Positions 8,236-17,497 of a DNA stretch of 64,000 bases are shown here, piece after piece. Both the position numbers and the translations under genes were made by a program. Source of the stretch: G965267605 sp965267605 (GTDB lineage: Bacteria > Bacteroidota > Bacteroidia > Flavobacteriales_E > Vicingaceae); assembly GCA_965267605.1 (NCBI GenBank), contig OZ254088.1, positions 3,162,001-3,226,000 on the forward strand. Reading direction: 5' to 3'. A model generated the notes under the pieces. The model worked only from the letters and a program-made list of their open reading frames with translations, made no database searches and was not told the origin of the DNA. Position 1 is the first letter of the stretch. Each line of letters opens with the position of its first letter.

Positions 8236-8796
8236 ATGCTCCGCGCAAGGTTCTTCAACTACTTGTTGCTCTTATTGTTACTGGCGGGTTGTGGGAATGG
8301 TGAAGACGAAGGGCAGGAATTAGAAATAGATAGCTCCATCACTGCAGATATTGATGATGAGGTCCGTATGCCTTTTCAAACTGAACCGATTGATGCGCGT
8401 GACCTTGATGAACTTCTCAAAGATGTTCCCAACACTTGGTACAGACTTAACCCCATGGGGGAAGAGTACCAGCGAATCATTTCTTGTGATGGATATGAGA
8501 CGGTCATCGATATTTCACCTGCAATGGGGGCTGTACTGAGGTACAGTTCTACAGATACCGTTATTTATCGGGTTATCGATTGCAGTTATGCCAGTTCTGA
8601 GGAAACTGGAGAGGATGAAAGACATCATTACGCTTTTACGTTAGGTGGTGATGACAATGAGGAAATCCAATCCGAGCTGGTATTCATTCCTAACGGTATG
8701 TCTTATTGGACTGGCCTAACGTCAGATGTGACGGCAAAGTACTGTAGCTATGTTGATAGCGCCAAGTATGCCAGGATTAAGGAACCATGTCCATGA
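8236..8796 (+). CDS. Lipoprotein of unknown function
   Basis: 186 residues. A poly-Leu signal peptide ends in LAGC with Cys at about residue 19, followed by an acidic linker (GNGEDEGQELEID). The mature domain is acidic and contains four Cys (CDGYE, IDCSYA, KYCSY, EPCP), possibly two disulfides. No known family was recognised. It is divergent from the bestrophin gene (74 bases apart) and lies 27 bases ahead of the ThiS/MoaD-like gene, so it could share that transcript. Confidence 0.7.
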   Translation: MLRARFFNYLLLLLLLAGCGNGEDEGQELEIDSSITADIDDEVRMPFQTEPIDARDLDELLKDVPNTWYRLNPMGEEYQRIISCDGYETVIDISPAMGAVLRYSSTDTVIYRVIDCSYASSEETGEDERHHYAFTLGGDDNEEIQSELVFIPNGMSYWTGLTSDVTAKYCSYVDSAKYARIKEPCP

Positions 8797-8823
8797 ATTG
8801 TCACAACGTTGAAGATCTAGTTC

Positions 8824-9096
8824 ATGGCTGAAGTTCATTTCACATCTGTACTGAAACGGTTCTATCCGGATTTGGAATCTACTGTTGTAGAAGGCTCTAC
8901 CATCCGGGAGTTGGTATACGCATTAGATACCAAATACCCTGGACTGAGTGATTACATAGTGATGGAGAATGGCGAGTTGAGAAAGCACGTCAACATCTTT
9001 TTAAACGGCACAATGATCAAGGACCGGAAAGCGCTTGGAGATCAGGTTTCCAGCCAATGTACGGTACACGTTATACAAGCATTATCAGGAGGTTAA
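8824..9096 (+). CDS. ThiS/MoaD-like ubiquitin-fold protein
   Basis: 90 residues, the usual size of the MoaD/ThiS superfamily. It has a beta-grasp pattern and ends in the diagnostic C-terminal Gly-Gly (ALSGG) that in family members is adenylated and turned into a thiocarboxylate sulfur donor. The family motif around LNGTMIKD (about 59-66) corresponds to the NG...V/I....... region of ThiS. The stop overlaps the ribosome binding site of the next gene, so the two are tightly coupled. No thiamine or molybdopterin genes and no E1-like adenylating enzyme are nearby, so it is probably not a dedicated ThiS or MoaD; its target is unknown. Confidence 0.8.
   Translation: MAEVHFTSVLKRFYPDLESTVVEGSTIRELVYALDTKYPGLSDYIVMENGELRKHVNIFLNGTMIKDRKALGDQVSSQCTVHVIQALSGG
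9087..9092 (+). promoter_or_regulatory. Strong Shine-Dalgarno site that fixes the start of the beta-propeller gene
   Basis: AGGAGG lies inside the last codons of the ThiS/MoaD-like gene, 5 bases before the ATG at 9098 and 8 before the ATG at 9101. Such sites are rare in this window, which makes it informative: the upstream in-frame codons back to 9035 are not the start. Confidence 0.7.
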
Positions 9097-9097
9097 T

Positions 9098-10177
9098 ATG
9101 ATGAACACTTTATTGGTATCAACAAGAAAGGGGCTGGTGGTTTACCAGCGAAGTGGTAACGACTGGCAGATAGAGAGTACACACTTTGTGGGAATTCCGG
9201 TGAGCCTGGCGGCTGAGGATGAACGCAGTGGTTATTGGTACGCAATGCTTGACCATGGACATTGGGGGTGTAAGCTACATCGCTCCGAGGATCGGGGAGC
9301 ATCCTGGAAAGAACTGGAAGCACCCAAGTTTCCGGAAGGCACTATGCAGAATGAGGACAAAGAAGCAACTGTGAAGTACTTATGGGCCTTTGCAATTGGT
9401 CATGAAAGTGAACCGGGGAAGATATATGTTGGGACGGATCCCGGAGGACTTTTCGTAAGCAACGATCATGGAGATAGCTGGGACCTGAATAAAGGCTTGT
9501 GGAACCATCCTTCCAGGGAGAAATGGTTTGGTGGCGGAAGAGACAACCCCGGTATCCATAGCATTCTGGTCAATCCGAAAGATGCATCTAACCTGTTTGT
9601 AGCCGTAAGTTGTGCGGGCGTATTTGAGTCGAAAGATGGAGGTGATACTTGGGCTCCCAAGAACAGTGGTTTGCGTGCTGATTTTCTTCCAGATCCGGCT
9701 TCAGAGATAGGTCAAGACCCACACATTCTTGTGGCTTGCGAATCCGATTTCAATCAGATGTGGCAACAAAACCATTGTGGAATCTTCAGGTCTTCGAATG
9801 CCGCGAATCAGTGGGAGGATGTGACAGAAGAGGATGGACCTGCAAACTTTGGATTTGCCATTGCCGTGGATGCCAATGACCCAGATAAGGCATGGGTAGT
9901 TCCAGGCATCAGTGATGAAAAGCGGGTTGCACCAAATCTTGCGATATGTGTCTGCAGGACGAAAGATGGAGGTGGCACATGGGAGAAACTGACCCAAGGA
10001 CTCCCACAGGAGAACGCATTTGATATTACCTACAGGCACGCGTTGGTTCAACAGCAGGACGAATTGGTTTTTGGCACTACAACAGGCAATCTTTACCTAA
10101 GCCAGAATCAGGGAGATAGTTGGATTACCATAAGTAACAATCTGGCAATGGTGTATGCTTGTGCCTTTGCACGTTGA
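9098..10177 (+). CDS. Asp-box (BNR) beta-propeller, exo-alpha-sialidase-like protein
   Basis: 359 residues from the ATG after the AGGAGG site; the next codon is also ATG. At least five Asp-box motifs (S/N-x-D-x-G-x-S/T-W) recur along the protein: SEDRGASW, SNDHGDSW, SKDGGDTW, TKDGGGTW and SQNQGDSW. This indicates a six- or seven-bladed propeller like sialidases and VPS10-type proteins. There is no signal peptide, lipobox or sorting domain, so it should stay in the cytosol, which argues against a role in sialic-acid release from outside glycans. It is coupled to a ThiS/MoaD-like gene; to my memory this pairing also occurs in other phyla, which would suggest a joint function. Actual substrate unknown. 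Confidence 0.8.
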   Translation: MMNTLLVSTRKGLVVYQRSGNDWQIESTHFVGIPVSLAAEDERSGYWYAMLDHGHWGCKLHRSEDRGASWKELEAPKFPEGTMQNEDKEATVKYLWAFAIGHESEPGKIYVGTDPGGLFVSNDHGDSWDLNKGLWNHPSREKWFGGGRDNPGIHSILVNPKDASNLFVAVSCAGVFESKDGGDTWAPKNSGLRADFLPDPASEIGQDPHILVACESDFNQMWQQNHCGIFRSSNAANQWEDVTEEDGPANFGFAIAVDANDPDKAWVVPGISDEKRVAPNLAICVCRTKDGGGTWEKLTQGLPQENAFDITYRHALVQQQDELVFGTTTGNLYLSQNQGDSWITISNNLAMVYACAFAR

Positions 10178-10235
10178 CTTTCAAAGAGCTAGTTCCCAAA
10201 TATTTGCTTAACTTTTTGGAGCCAAACCTCATGCT

Positions 10236-10934
10236 ATGAAAAGATTTTTACTCTCAATTTCCTTGATGACAGCCGTGAGCTTTTCGTTCGCTCAGACCTT
10301 GCATAATGTCTGTGTGTCGGAAGTAGTGGCAACATCAAATGCTTGTCCGTCAAATGCTACTGGAATTTTTACTCCGGGAACGGTTAATATCAGTGTCGGA
10401 GATTCCATTGAATTTGAAACGTACATGATTCTCCTTGGAGGATACAATGGGATACATCAGATACGTTTCAATGGTGGATCCCCTTATGATGTCACCCTTC
10501 CTATTTCAACCAACGCGCTTGCGCCTAAAACCACGGTGAGAACCCCGGCATTTCAAACGCCTGGAACCTACTCTATGGAGTGTGCCAATTCGAATCATTG
10601 CCAGATTGCGCAATTAATGCACAGCTTTAGCTGTACTGGGTATCAGGTAGTTGTAAGTGGTCCTGTGAGTGTTGAGAAAGCTGGACATCACAAGAAGTTT
10701 ATCGCTACTTATCCTAATCCTGTTACAACAATGTTGAATATTGATTTGCATGGATTTGGAGACAATGCTGCAACCATTCAGATTTTTGATGTTTTAGGTA
10801 AGCAGGTATTTACCTCTTCCAATGTTAAGAACAACAGATTGAAGGTTGATGTAACGAATTTCAAGAAAGGGATGTACTTCGTTAAGGCCAATGCCGGTGA
10901 CGTTACCAAATCCTCCACAGTAATTGTGAAATAG
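10236..10934 (+). CDS. Secreted cupredoxin-like protein with T9SS sorting domain
   Basis: 232 residues. A signal peptide (about 1-19, ending SFAQ) is followed by a cupredoxin-like beta domain (about 20-145) with a possible type-1 copper set: His in GIHQIRF, then Cys, His and Met in ECANSNHCQIAQLM. The C-x4-H spacing is azurin-like, but the distance to Met is longer than usual, so copper binding is only possible, not certain. A type A sorting domain (about 155-232) starts with YPNPVTT and ends with VIVK, so the protein should cross the outer membrane by T9SS. It is a single-gene unit ended by a strong hairpin. Confidence 0.75.
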   Translation: MKRFLLSISLMTAVSFSFAQTLHNVCVSEVVATSNACPSNATGIFTPGTVNISVGDSIEFETYMILLGGYNGIHQIRFNGGSPYDVTLPISTNALAPKTTVRTPAFQTPGTYSMECANSNHCQIAQLMHSFSCTGYQVVVSGPVSVEKAGHHKKFIATYPNPVTTMLNIDLHGFGDNAATIQIFDVLGKQVFTSSNVKNNRLKVDVTNFKKGMYFVKANAGDVTKSSTVIVK

Positions 10935-10955
10935 AAGACCTTAAAAAGAATTGGT

Positions 10956-10979
10956 AAAGGGGGCTTACGCCCCCTTTTT
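10956..10979 (+). terminator. Rho-independent terminator after the cupredoxin-like gene
   Basis: GGGGGC (10959-10964) pairs with GCCCCC (10969-10974) around the loop TTAC, extended by three A-T pairs, with a five-T tail. It lies 22 bases after the stop codon, and its presence argues that the following receptor gene does not start within it. Confidence 0.9.
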
Positions 10980-11037
10980 CATGAACCAATATTTAGGATT
11001 GTCGGTTATCAGCGGAATCACGACTTTTACCGATTCT

Positions 11038-13437
11038 ATGTCTGCCCGTTTATCGACATTATGGACATCCCTGTGCTGTGCTGCGCTTCTTTTGAGTAGT
11101 GGGGTTATCGCGCAAGGGATTCAAGGCACCCTTCAAGATTCTAAGGGAGAACCGGTAATATATGCTGCTGTGGCTTTGTTTAAGGCCTCTGATAGCAGTC
11201 TTGTTACCAGCACCACTTCCGATGAGAACGGGAAATTCCTGCTCGAAGCTGCCAAAGGGAGGTACTACCTCCAGGCTACTTTTTTGTCATACACCCCAAA
11301 ATCTGTGAGTCCTTTCAATTACAACGGGACCAGCTTGAATTTAGGCGTTCTGAAAATGCAAGGTGGGGCCAAGGATCTTGATGAGTTTACCGTGAAGTCT
11401 GAAAAAATGCAGATGGAAATGAAGTTGGATAAGCGTGTGTTCAACATCAATGCTGATCTGAACAATGCCGGTGCCAACGCGGCTGAGGTGCTGGATAATA
11501 TTCCAAGTGTAGGAGTGGATGTAGAAGGGAACGTTAGCTTACGCGGTAGCGAGAATGTTAGAATTCTGATCGATGGCAAACCCTCAGGATTAATTGGTTT
11601 GAGTAGTGCAGATGCATTAAGACAACTACAAGGTGATTTAATTGAAAGAATTGAAGTTATTACTAACCCGTCTGCACGCTATGATGCTGAAGGAGAGGTA
11701 GGTATCATCAATATTGTATTGAAAAAAGAAAAACGTGAAGGCATCAATGGTGGCTTCACTGTAACGGTTGGGCATCCAGATAACTATGGTTTATCTGCTA
11801 ACATCACGGTTAGGAGAAAGCACTTCTCGATATTCTCGAGCTATGGGATAAGATACAGGTACAATCCAGGATATGGGATCTTGTACCAGGAGTTTACTTA
11901 TCCTGATACGGCATGGACGTATACTAAGGATGAGGTTCATAGAAGAGGAGGTCTTGGACATAATGCACGCCTTGGAACCGACCTTTACCTCTCTGATAAA
12001 TCGGTACTGACCATCTCTGGACTTCTGAAGGAATCGGATGGGGACAATGATTGGAACTTCATATTCACGGATTTCGATTCGAATGGAGATCAAACACAGG
12101 TCGTGAACCGAAAGGAGTTGGAGAATGAGGCCGAATTCACCTATGAGGTAGACCTGGACTACAGGAAAACCTTTAAAAAGGATGGTCAATTACTAACGAT
12201 AACTAGTCGCTACACAAGGACCGGAGAGGATGAGTTGTCTGACCTCACTGAAACCAGTGATAATGCCACGTTGATTCCAATAACGCAACGGACAACAATT
12301 AATGACGATGAGCAAAGACTGCTGTTTCAGGTTGATTATGTGCAACCTGTTGGTGAAGATGGGAAGTTTGAAACGGGAGTTAAGTTCAGGTTCCGAGAAG
12401 TTACCACACTCTATGGATTGTTTGATTTCGTGAGTGATTCCTGGGTGGAGAATGAAGACTTTACAGATGAACTCAAGTTTTCATCCGATGTATACGCAGC
12501 ATACATGATGTATGGCAATAAGCTGAAGGATTTCTCTTACCAATTGGGTTTGCGTTATGAGGAATCTGACCTGCGCACCCAACTGGTTAAATCCAATCAG
12601 CTCTACAACCGAAAGTTTCCTGGTTTCTTTCCCAGCGCACATTTCTCATACGAATACAAGGAAGAGAAATATGTACAGATCAGTTACAGCAGGAGGATTT
12701 CAAGACCACGTTACTGGTGGTTGATGCCATTCTATGGGTTTGGTGATAACAGGAACCTATTTGCAGGAAACCCGAACCTGGACCCTGAGTTTACGCATTC
12801 AACCGAAGCGGGATTACTGAACAAATTAAAGAACGGATCGGTGTTGGGTAGCGTGTACTACCGTCATACCGTGGGGCACACAGAACGAATTCTGATTAGT
12901 GATTCTGTGGGCTTTACCAGAAGATTACCTGTGAATCTCGGCACAGAGGAAGCGTATGGTGTGGAGCTATCGGGCTCCTATGAACCTAAGAATTGGTGGA
13001 CGATGAATGGAAACATCAACTACTATCGGGCAATCACCGATGGATCTTATGAGGGAGTACAGTACAGTGCAGACACATGGGCATGGTCTGGTAAGTTTAC
13101 CACTAAGTTCAAGGTGAAGAGAAAGTTCAGTTTCCAGACGTCCATCGATTATCGATCGCCACGAATAAGCACCCAAGGAAAAGTTCTGGCAAGGTATAAC
13201 TGGGATGCCAGTGCAGCTCTCGATATTCTGAAGGGCAATGGAACGCTTACATTCAATGCCAGAGATATGCTAAACACGAGATTAAGACGTAGCGTCAGCA
13301 GTGGTGAGAACTTCTATGCTGATAGTGAATTTCAATGGCGGTCCAGACAATTCACGTTAACCTTCAATTATAGGATCAACCAAAAGAAAAAGCGGGAAGG
13401 CGGTCGAGATTTTGACGATGGTGATGGGGGTATGTAA
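11038..13437 (+). CDS. Outer-membrane beta-barrel receptor (TonB-dependent receptor-like) with Cna-B-type N-terminal domain
   Basis: 799 residues from the ATG at 11038, which places a good signal peptide first (ending SSGVIAQ); the frame is open further upstream but that would cross the terminator of the previous gene. After the signal come a carboxypeptidase-regulatory-like domain (about 26-110), a plug-like segment with LDNIPSVGVDVEGNVSLRG and LIDGKPSG (about 160-200), and a long barrel of alternating beta strands to the C-terminus. This fits the Bacteroidota outer-membrane beta-barrel (OMP_b-brl_3) group, which lacks a dedicated SusD partner here. The last residues are charged (REGGRDFDDGDGGM) rather than the usual terminal aromatic. 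Ligand unknown. Confidence 0.82.
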   Translation: MSARLSTLWTSLCCAALLLSSGVIAQGIQGTLQDSKGEPVIYAAVALFKASDSSLVTSTTSDENGKFLLEAAKGRYYLQATFLSYTPKSVSPFNYNGTSLNLGVLKMQGGAKDLDEFTVKSEKMQMEMKLDKRVFNINADLNNAGANAAEVLDNIPSVGVDVEGNVSLRGSENVRILIDGKPSGLIGLSSADALRQLQGDLIERIEVITNPSARYDAEGEVGIINIVLKKEKREGINGGFTVTVGHPDNYGLSANITVRRKHFSIFSSYGIRYRYNPGYGILYQEFTYPDTAWTYTKDEVHRRGGLGHNARLGTDLYLSDKSVLTISGLLKESDGDNDWNFIFTDFDSNGDQTQVVNRKELENEAEFTYEVDLDYRKTFKKDGQLLTITSRYTRTGEDELSDLTETSDNATLIPITQRTTINDDEQRLLFQVDYVQPVGEDGKFETGVKFRFREVTTLYGLFDFVSDSWVENEDFTDELKFSSDVYAAYMMYGNKLKDFSYQLGLRYEESDLRTQLVKSNQLYNRKFPGFFPSAHFSYEYKEEKYVQISYSRRISRPRYWWLMPFYGFGDNRNLFAGNPNLDPEFTHSTEAGLLNKLKNGSVLGSVYYRHTVGHTERILISDSVGFTRRLPVNLGTEEAYGVELSGSYEPKNWWTMNGNINYYRAITDGSYEGVQYSADTWAWSGKFTTKFKVKRKFSFQTSIDYRSPRISTQGKVLARYNWDASAALDILKGNGTLTFNARDMLNTRLRRSVSSGENFYADSEFQWRSRQFTLTFNYRINQKKKREGGRDFDDGDGGM

Positions 13438-13465
13438 GCATTCGCTTTATCATTAATTTGGGCGT

Positions 13466-15277
13466 ATGAGAAGGCTCCTGCTCTTATTTGCTTTTTCTCC
13501 CCTGGCAGTGCTGGCCCAGGTTGATACCAATACCATTAATAAGGGAATTGATGCACTGAGGTATGAATTAAACCCCGATGAGCAGAAGCAAAAATTTAAC
13601 CGTGTTGATTCACTGATCAAATTGTATCCCGATCCGAAAGTTGTATGGGATAAAACTTTGATGGCCAACCTTAGGTTGACAGGGGTACAGGCGGAACCTA
13701 CCAACTGGGACAACTACAAGAAGCTTTACGAACAAGCAAAACTTTGGAATGACACCGTGCGAATGATGACGGTATGTCTTAACGAAGGACAAATGCACTC
13801 GCGAAAGCAAGACAGGGTTAGTGCATTAAAGAAGTTCTACATAGCCGAGAAACTTGCTACAGGAAGGCCATCGTGGGAAGCTCGGGCGGCTATTAAGATT
13901 GCTGAAGTCCAATCCTTCAATCGTGATTTCGAAACTGCAGAGAAGTACCTCAGGCTAGCAGAGGTAAGAGCAAAGAACACAGATGATCTCAAGTTGAATT
14001 ACGGGGTAACGATGGCCTGGGCGATCAATTATTGCCTTAAACGAGATTGGGAGTTGGCTGAGCGCACCATGTTGGAAGCGGTAGACATAGCTGATGAAAC
14101 AAAAGACACAAATATTAGAAGGGTTGCTTATGGCAACGCTGCTATCATGTACATGGATTTGGGGCGGGGGCACATTGCCAGACTGTACATGAATAAGCAA
14201 GATGATCTTATTCCAGATGATGCCGCCCCTTATGAGAAAATGTCGCTTCTCAGAAGCAGGGTAGGCACCTATATGAATATGGGAATGATGGGTAAGACCA
14301 GAAAGTTTGCTTTTAAGCTGCTGGAGATGGCAGAACAAATGAAGCAACTCGAATATCAGCAGGAAGCTTACGATGCACTAGTGGTTTATTATGAGTACGT
14401 GAAGAAGATCGATTCGGTGGTGTTCTATCAGGTCAAGTACATAGAGGTAACCAATACCATCAATGATAAACGCCAAAAGGCTGAGTTGAGTAAGCTGCAG
14501 ATAGAACACGACAGACAGGAGCAACTCCTCATCAAGAACGTAGCACAGAAAAAACAAGAACTATTAGACGAGCAGAAACTGCTAAGACAGGAAACTACTA
14601 TCAAATGGAGCATCGGAGGTGCCTGTCTTCTGTTGCCAAGTTTGTTGCTGTTGATACGGATCTTCCGGAAAAAACGTGAATCAAACGAGCGACTCCAGGA
14701 CTCACTGGTTGAGCAGAAGGAGCAAAAAACCATTCTTGAGCACAAGAACAATGAGATCGAACAAAGTGTGGCATACGCATCCCGAATTCAACAAGCCTTG
14801 TTGGAAGGGGCCAATCATCCACCGCCCTTTTTCAAGAATGCCGAATTGGAGATTCAAGCAGAGGGTAATGTTGCAAAACTCTTGTGCTGGTACAGTGAAA
14901 ACCACACTATACCGCTTTTTGCCGCGTCATACGTTGATACAGACAGGGTCCCCTCTGCACTGATGAATATGTTGATGTACAGTGCTTTTCGATCCATGGG
15001 TACCCATGATTTTCAAGATGCCTCCATGAAGGGTATTGTGGGTCAGGTCCACGCCAGGCTTTACCAAATGCTGTTAGACCATGACCTGACCGGAAATGTG
15101 ATGGTACTCGGAGGTGCAGAGGACACTGCTTTTGTAAAGAATGTGGGGTGGTCTGTTCAGATTGATGGTAAGAAAGTGGATTCAGATGAAGTAACAACAA
15201 TAGATAAAGAGATTTCAATCCTGGCTGATCGTGAAAAAGAAGACTGGTTGAATTTTACCTGGCGGAGAAGTGGGTAG
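13466..15277 (+). CDS. TPR-transmembrane protein with degenerate, shortened SpoIIE domain
   Basis: 603 residues. A signal peptide (ending LAVLAQ) is followed by a helical TPR-type region (about 60-335), a coiled coil rich in Gln and Lys, a membrane segment (about 378-394) and a second coiled coil. The C-terminal 170 residues keep the shape of a SpoIIE domain but not its site: SGDFYW is replaced by GNVAKLLCW, DCTGHGxPGALM by YVDTDRVPSALM, and the final DG and DD motifs are missing. It should be catalytically dead. Its last 8 bases overlap the start of the following active phosphatase, the same order as in the pair at 2739-6682. A receptor or allosteric role for the partner is inferred. Confidence 0.8.
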   Translation: MRRLLLLFAFSPLAVLAQVDTNTINKGIDALRYELNPDEQKQKFNRVDSLIKLYPDPKVVWDKTLMANLRLTGVQAEPTNWDNYKKLYEQAKLWNDTVRMMTVCLNEGQMHSRKQDRVSALKKFYIAEKLATGRPSWEARAAIKIAEVQSFNRDFETAEKYLRLAEVRAKNTDDLKLNYGVTMAWAINYCLKRDWELAERTMLEAVDIADETKDTNIRRVAYGNAAIMYMDLGRGHIARLYMNKQDDLIPDDAAPYEKMSLLRSRVGTYMNMGMMGKTRKFAFKLLEMAEQMKQLEYQQEAYDALVVYYEYVKKIDSVVFYQVKYIEVTNTINDKRQKAELSKLQIEHDRQEQLLIKNVAQKKQELLDEQKLLRQETTIKWSIGGACLLLPSLLLLIRIFRKKRESNERLQDSLVEQKEQKTILEHKNNEIEQSVAYASRIQQALLEGANHPPPFFKNAELEIQAEGNVAKLLCWYSENHTIPLFAASYVDTDRVPSALMNMLMYSAFRSMGTHDFQDASMKGIVGQVHARLYQMLLDHDLTGNVMVLGGAEDTAFVKNVGWSVQIDGKKVDSDEVTTIDKEISILADREKEDWLNFTWRRSG

Positions 15278-17432
15278 CAGGTTGGGCATACTATTAATAG
15301 TTTGCATGGCTCAGTTGGGCCGGGCGCAGTCGTTGGACTCTGCTGGATTGGAAACATACTTTGACAGCGTGCGGCAGTTCCAGTTCGAATACTCACAATC
15401 ACTGCCTATCCTTACCCGAGCGGTAAGTAAGTCGCAAGCCAGCAACAATAAAAGGTTGTTGGGACGGGCCCTGAAGGAGAGAGGCAAACTGTTCTACTTC
15501 CATGCCATGTTAGATAGCTGTGAAGCACAATGGAAAGAGGCGCTTGAGAATTTCGAAGCAGCTAACTCCAGGAAGGAACAGGCGGCAACACTGAATAACC
15601 TAGGCGCACTGTACGAAAGAAAAGGTGATTATAACAGGGGACTTGATCACCACAGGCGCTCCCTGGAGATCAAGTCAAAGCTTGGGGATGCAATGGGCGT
15701 GGGAACCAGTTATAACAACATTGGTAACATCTATCAGATGCTAAACGAGTATCCCGAGGCCATCAGTTACTATGTTATTTCCGATTCAATTCACAAAGCG
15801 ATCGATAATCCCAAAGGGGTTGCTTTGGTGCAGGGTAATCTCTCCAGCATCTATCAGTTTCTTAACAAGTGGGACCAGGCTTTGGTACACGCACATAAAG
15901 CCAGATACATGTTCGAAAGCATGAACGATGCAATGAACCTGGGTAAATCGTTGAAGGGAATTTGCACCCTGCATAACACAATGGAGAACTATGATAGCGC
16001 TCAGTACTACATCAATGAATCTGCTAAGATTTATGCAAGTCTTAACAACGATGCAGGTTACTATGATTGCCTGGTTATTCTCGCGGCAATATTTGAATCA
16101 CAGAACATGCTCGATAGCATGGAGCACTACGCCAAGATCATTCAACAGCTCCCAGACAATGTTGCCTTGCTTGACGATACCCGATCACGTGCCAATGTGC
16201 AGCTGGGTGTGATTGCAATGTCCAGAAAAGATTACGACAATGCGAGAAGATACTACGAAGTCGCGTTACGTTACAATGGGCACGACAATGCGCAGTTCAA
16301 ACGGGCGATTCATCAATCTCTTTGCGAAATATATCAGCTTTTTGAGGAGTACGAATTGGCAAGCAAGCACTGCAAGCGGTATGTGAAACTTCGCGATTCC
16401 ATTGCCGAACTAGAATATGAGTCGCAAGCCCTAAGACAGATAGCCTTGTTGGAGTTTATGGAAGAGGATAAAAGGGATGACCTGGCGCGTGAAGAACAAA
16501 ACAGAATGAAGGAGGAGCTTATTAAGCGAAAGCAGGTGGAATCGTTGGGGGCATGGATTGGTGCAATTCTACTGTTGGTGTTAACGGGAATCGGATTCAG
16601 GAACGTTCAATTGCAGATAAGATCCAACAAGGAGATCAGCAACCAACATGATATTATATCCAAACAGAAGAACGAGGTAGAGTCAAAGAACAGACAAATT
16701 CAAGAGGCGCTAAGTCTTGGGCAAGAAATTCAGGACAACATCTTGCCAGATACCAAGACTATGGCGAGTAGCCTGGGTGAACATTTCGCACTGTACATAC
16801 CCAAGGACGTGGTTGCAGGAGACTTCTACTGGATGCATCAACGAGGTGAGACGATATTCTTGGCTGCTGCTGATTGCACCGGCCATGGTGTTCCTGGAGC
16901 TATGGTCAGCCTGATTTGCTCTAATGCGCTTACCAAGGCGGTAACAGAGCAACATTTAACTGAGCCTGGGAAGATTCTTGATCGTGCACGTGACATTGTA
17001 GTTTCAGAGTTCTCCAAAGGTGAGAATGTCAAGGATGGAATGGACATTAGCTTGGTGGTCTATACGAAAAGCTCCGGGAAACTTCTTTTTGCGGGCGCTA
17101 ACAATCCAGTGTACTTGCGAAGGGAGGAGTTCATGGAAGTAAAGGGAGATAAAGAACCAATCGGATACTTTGAGAATGCGACTTCATTTGCAACTCATGA
17201 GCTTGATTTACGGGAAGGCGATCAGTTCTACCTCTTCACCGATGGATATGCTGATCAATTTGGTGGGCCTAAAGGGAAGAAGCTCAAATACAGACCATTT
17301 AGAGAGTACCTTGAGTCTATTGCTCATTTGTCAATGCCTGAACAGAAGCAAAAGCTGGCCACTTTCTTTGATTCCTGGCGAGGGCCCAATGAGCAAGTAG
17401 ATGACGTGTGCATACTGAGTGTTAAGGTATAG
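15270..17432 (+). CDS. TPR sensor with transmembrane segment and intact SpoIIE-type phosphatase domain
   Basis: 720 residues from a GTG that overlaps the previous gene by 8 bases. A short signal peptide (ending LGRAQS) leads to TPR repeats (about 50-370, with a classic unit near residue 110 around NNLGALYERKGDYNRGLDH), a coiled coil, one membrane segment (about 428-445), a coiled coil and a SpoIIE/PP2C domain (about 480-720). The catalytic motifs are complete: AGDFYW, DCTGHGVPGAMVS, TDGYADQFGG and VDDVCILS. A periplasmic or outer sensory part and cytosolic phosphatase are expected. Its substrate is unknown; the SiaC-like protein at 2386 is the only candidate visible in the window. Confidence 0.85.
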   Translation: MGSRLGILLIVCMAQLGRAQSLDSAGLETYFDSVRQFQFEYSQSLPILTRAVSKSQASNNKRLLGRALKERGKLFYFHAMLDSCEAQWKEALENFEAANSRKEQAATLNNLGALYERKGDYNRGLDHHRRSLEIKSKLGDAMGVGTSYNNIGNIYQMLNEYPEAISYYVISDSIHKAIDNPKGVALVQGNLSSIYQFLNKWDQALVHAHKARYMFESMNDAMNLGKSLKGICTLHNTMENYDSAQYYINESAKIYASLNNDAGYYDCLVILAAIFESQNMLDSMEHYAKIIQQLPDNVALLDDTRSRANVQLGVIAMSRKDYDNARRYYEVALRYNGHDNAQFKRAIHQSLCEIYQLFEEYELASKHCKRYVKLRDSIAELEYESQALRQIALLEFMEEDKRDDLAREEQNRMKEELIKRKQVESLGAWIGAILLLVLTGIGFRNVQLQIRSNKEISNQHDIISKQKNEVESKNRQIQEALSLGQEIQDNILPDTKTMASSLGEHFALYIPKDVVAGDFYWMHQRGETIFLAAADCTGHGVPGAMVSLICSNALTKAVTEQHLTEPGKILDRARDIVVSEFSKGENVKDGMDISLVVYTKSSGKLLFAGANNPVYLRREEFMEVKGDKEPIGYFENATSFATHELDLREGDQFYLFTDGYADQFGGPKGKKLKYRPFREYLESIAHLSMPEQKQKLATFFDSWRGPNEQVDDVCILSVKV

Positions 17433-17497
17433 CTCAACGCGGCACAGTATTTGCTTTTTACCTTGATTATCAGTATCTTATAGCTAAACGAACGATT

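Noticed and set aside
9035..9097. Longer start for the propeller gene
   Set aside because: It would overlap most of the ThiS/MoaD gene end; the AGGAGG site points clearly to 9098 or 9101.
10951..11037. Upstream start for the outer-membrane receptor
   Set aside because: The extra codons cover the terminator of the previous gene and would displace the signal peptide from the N-terminus.
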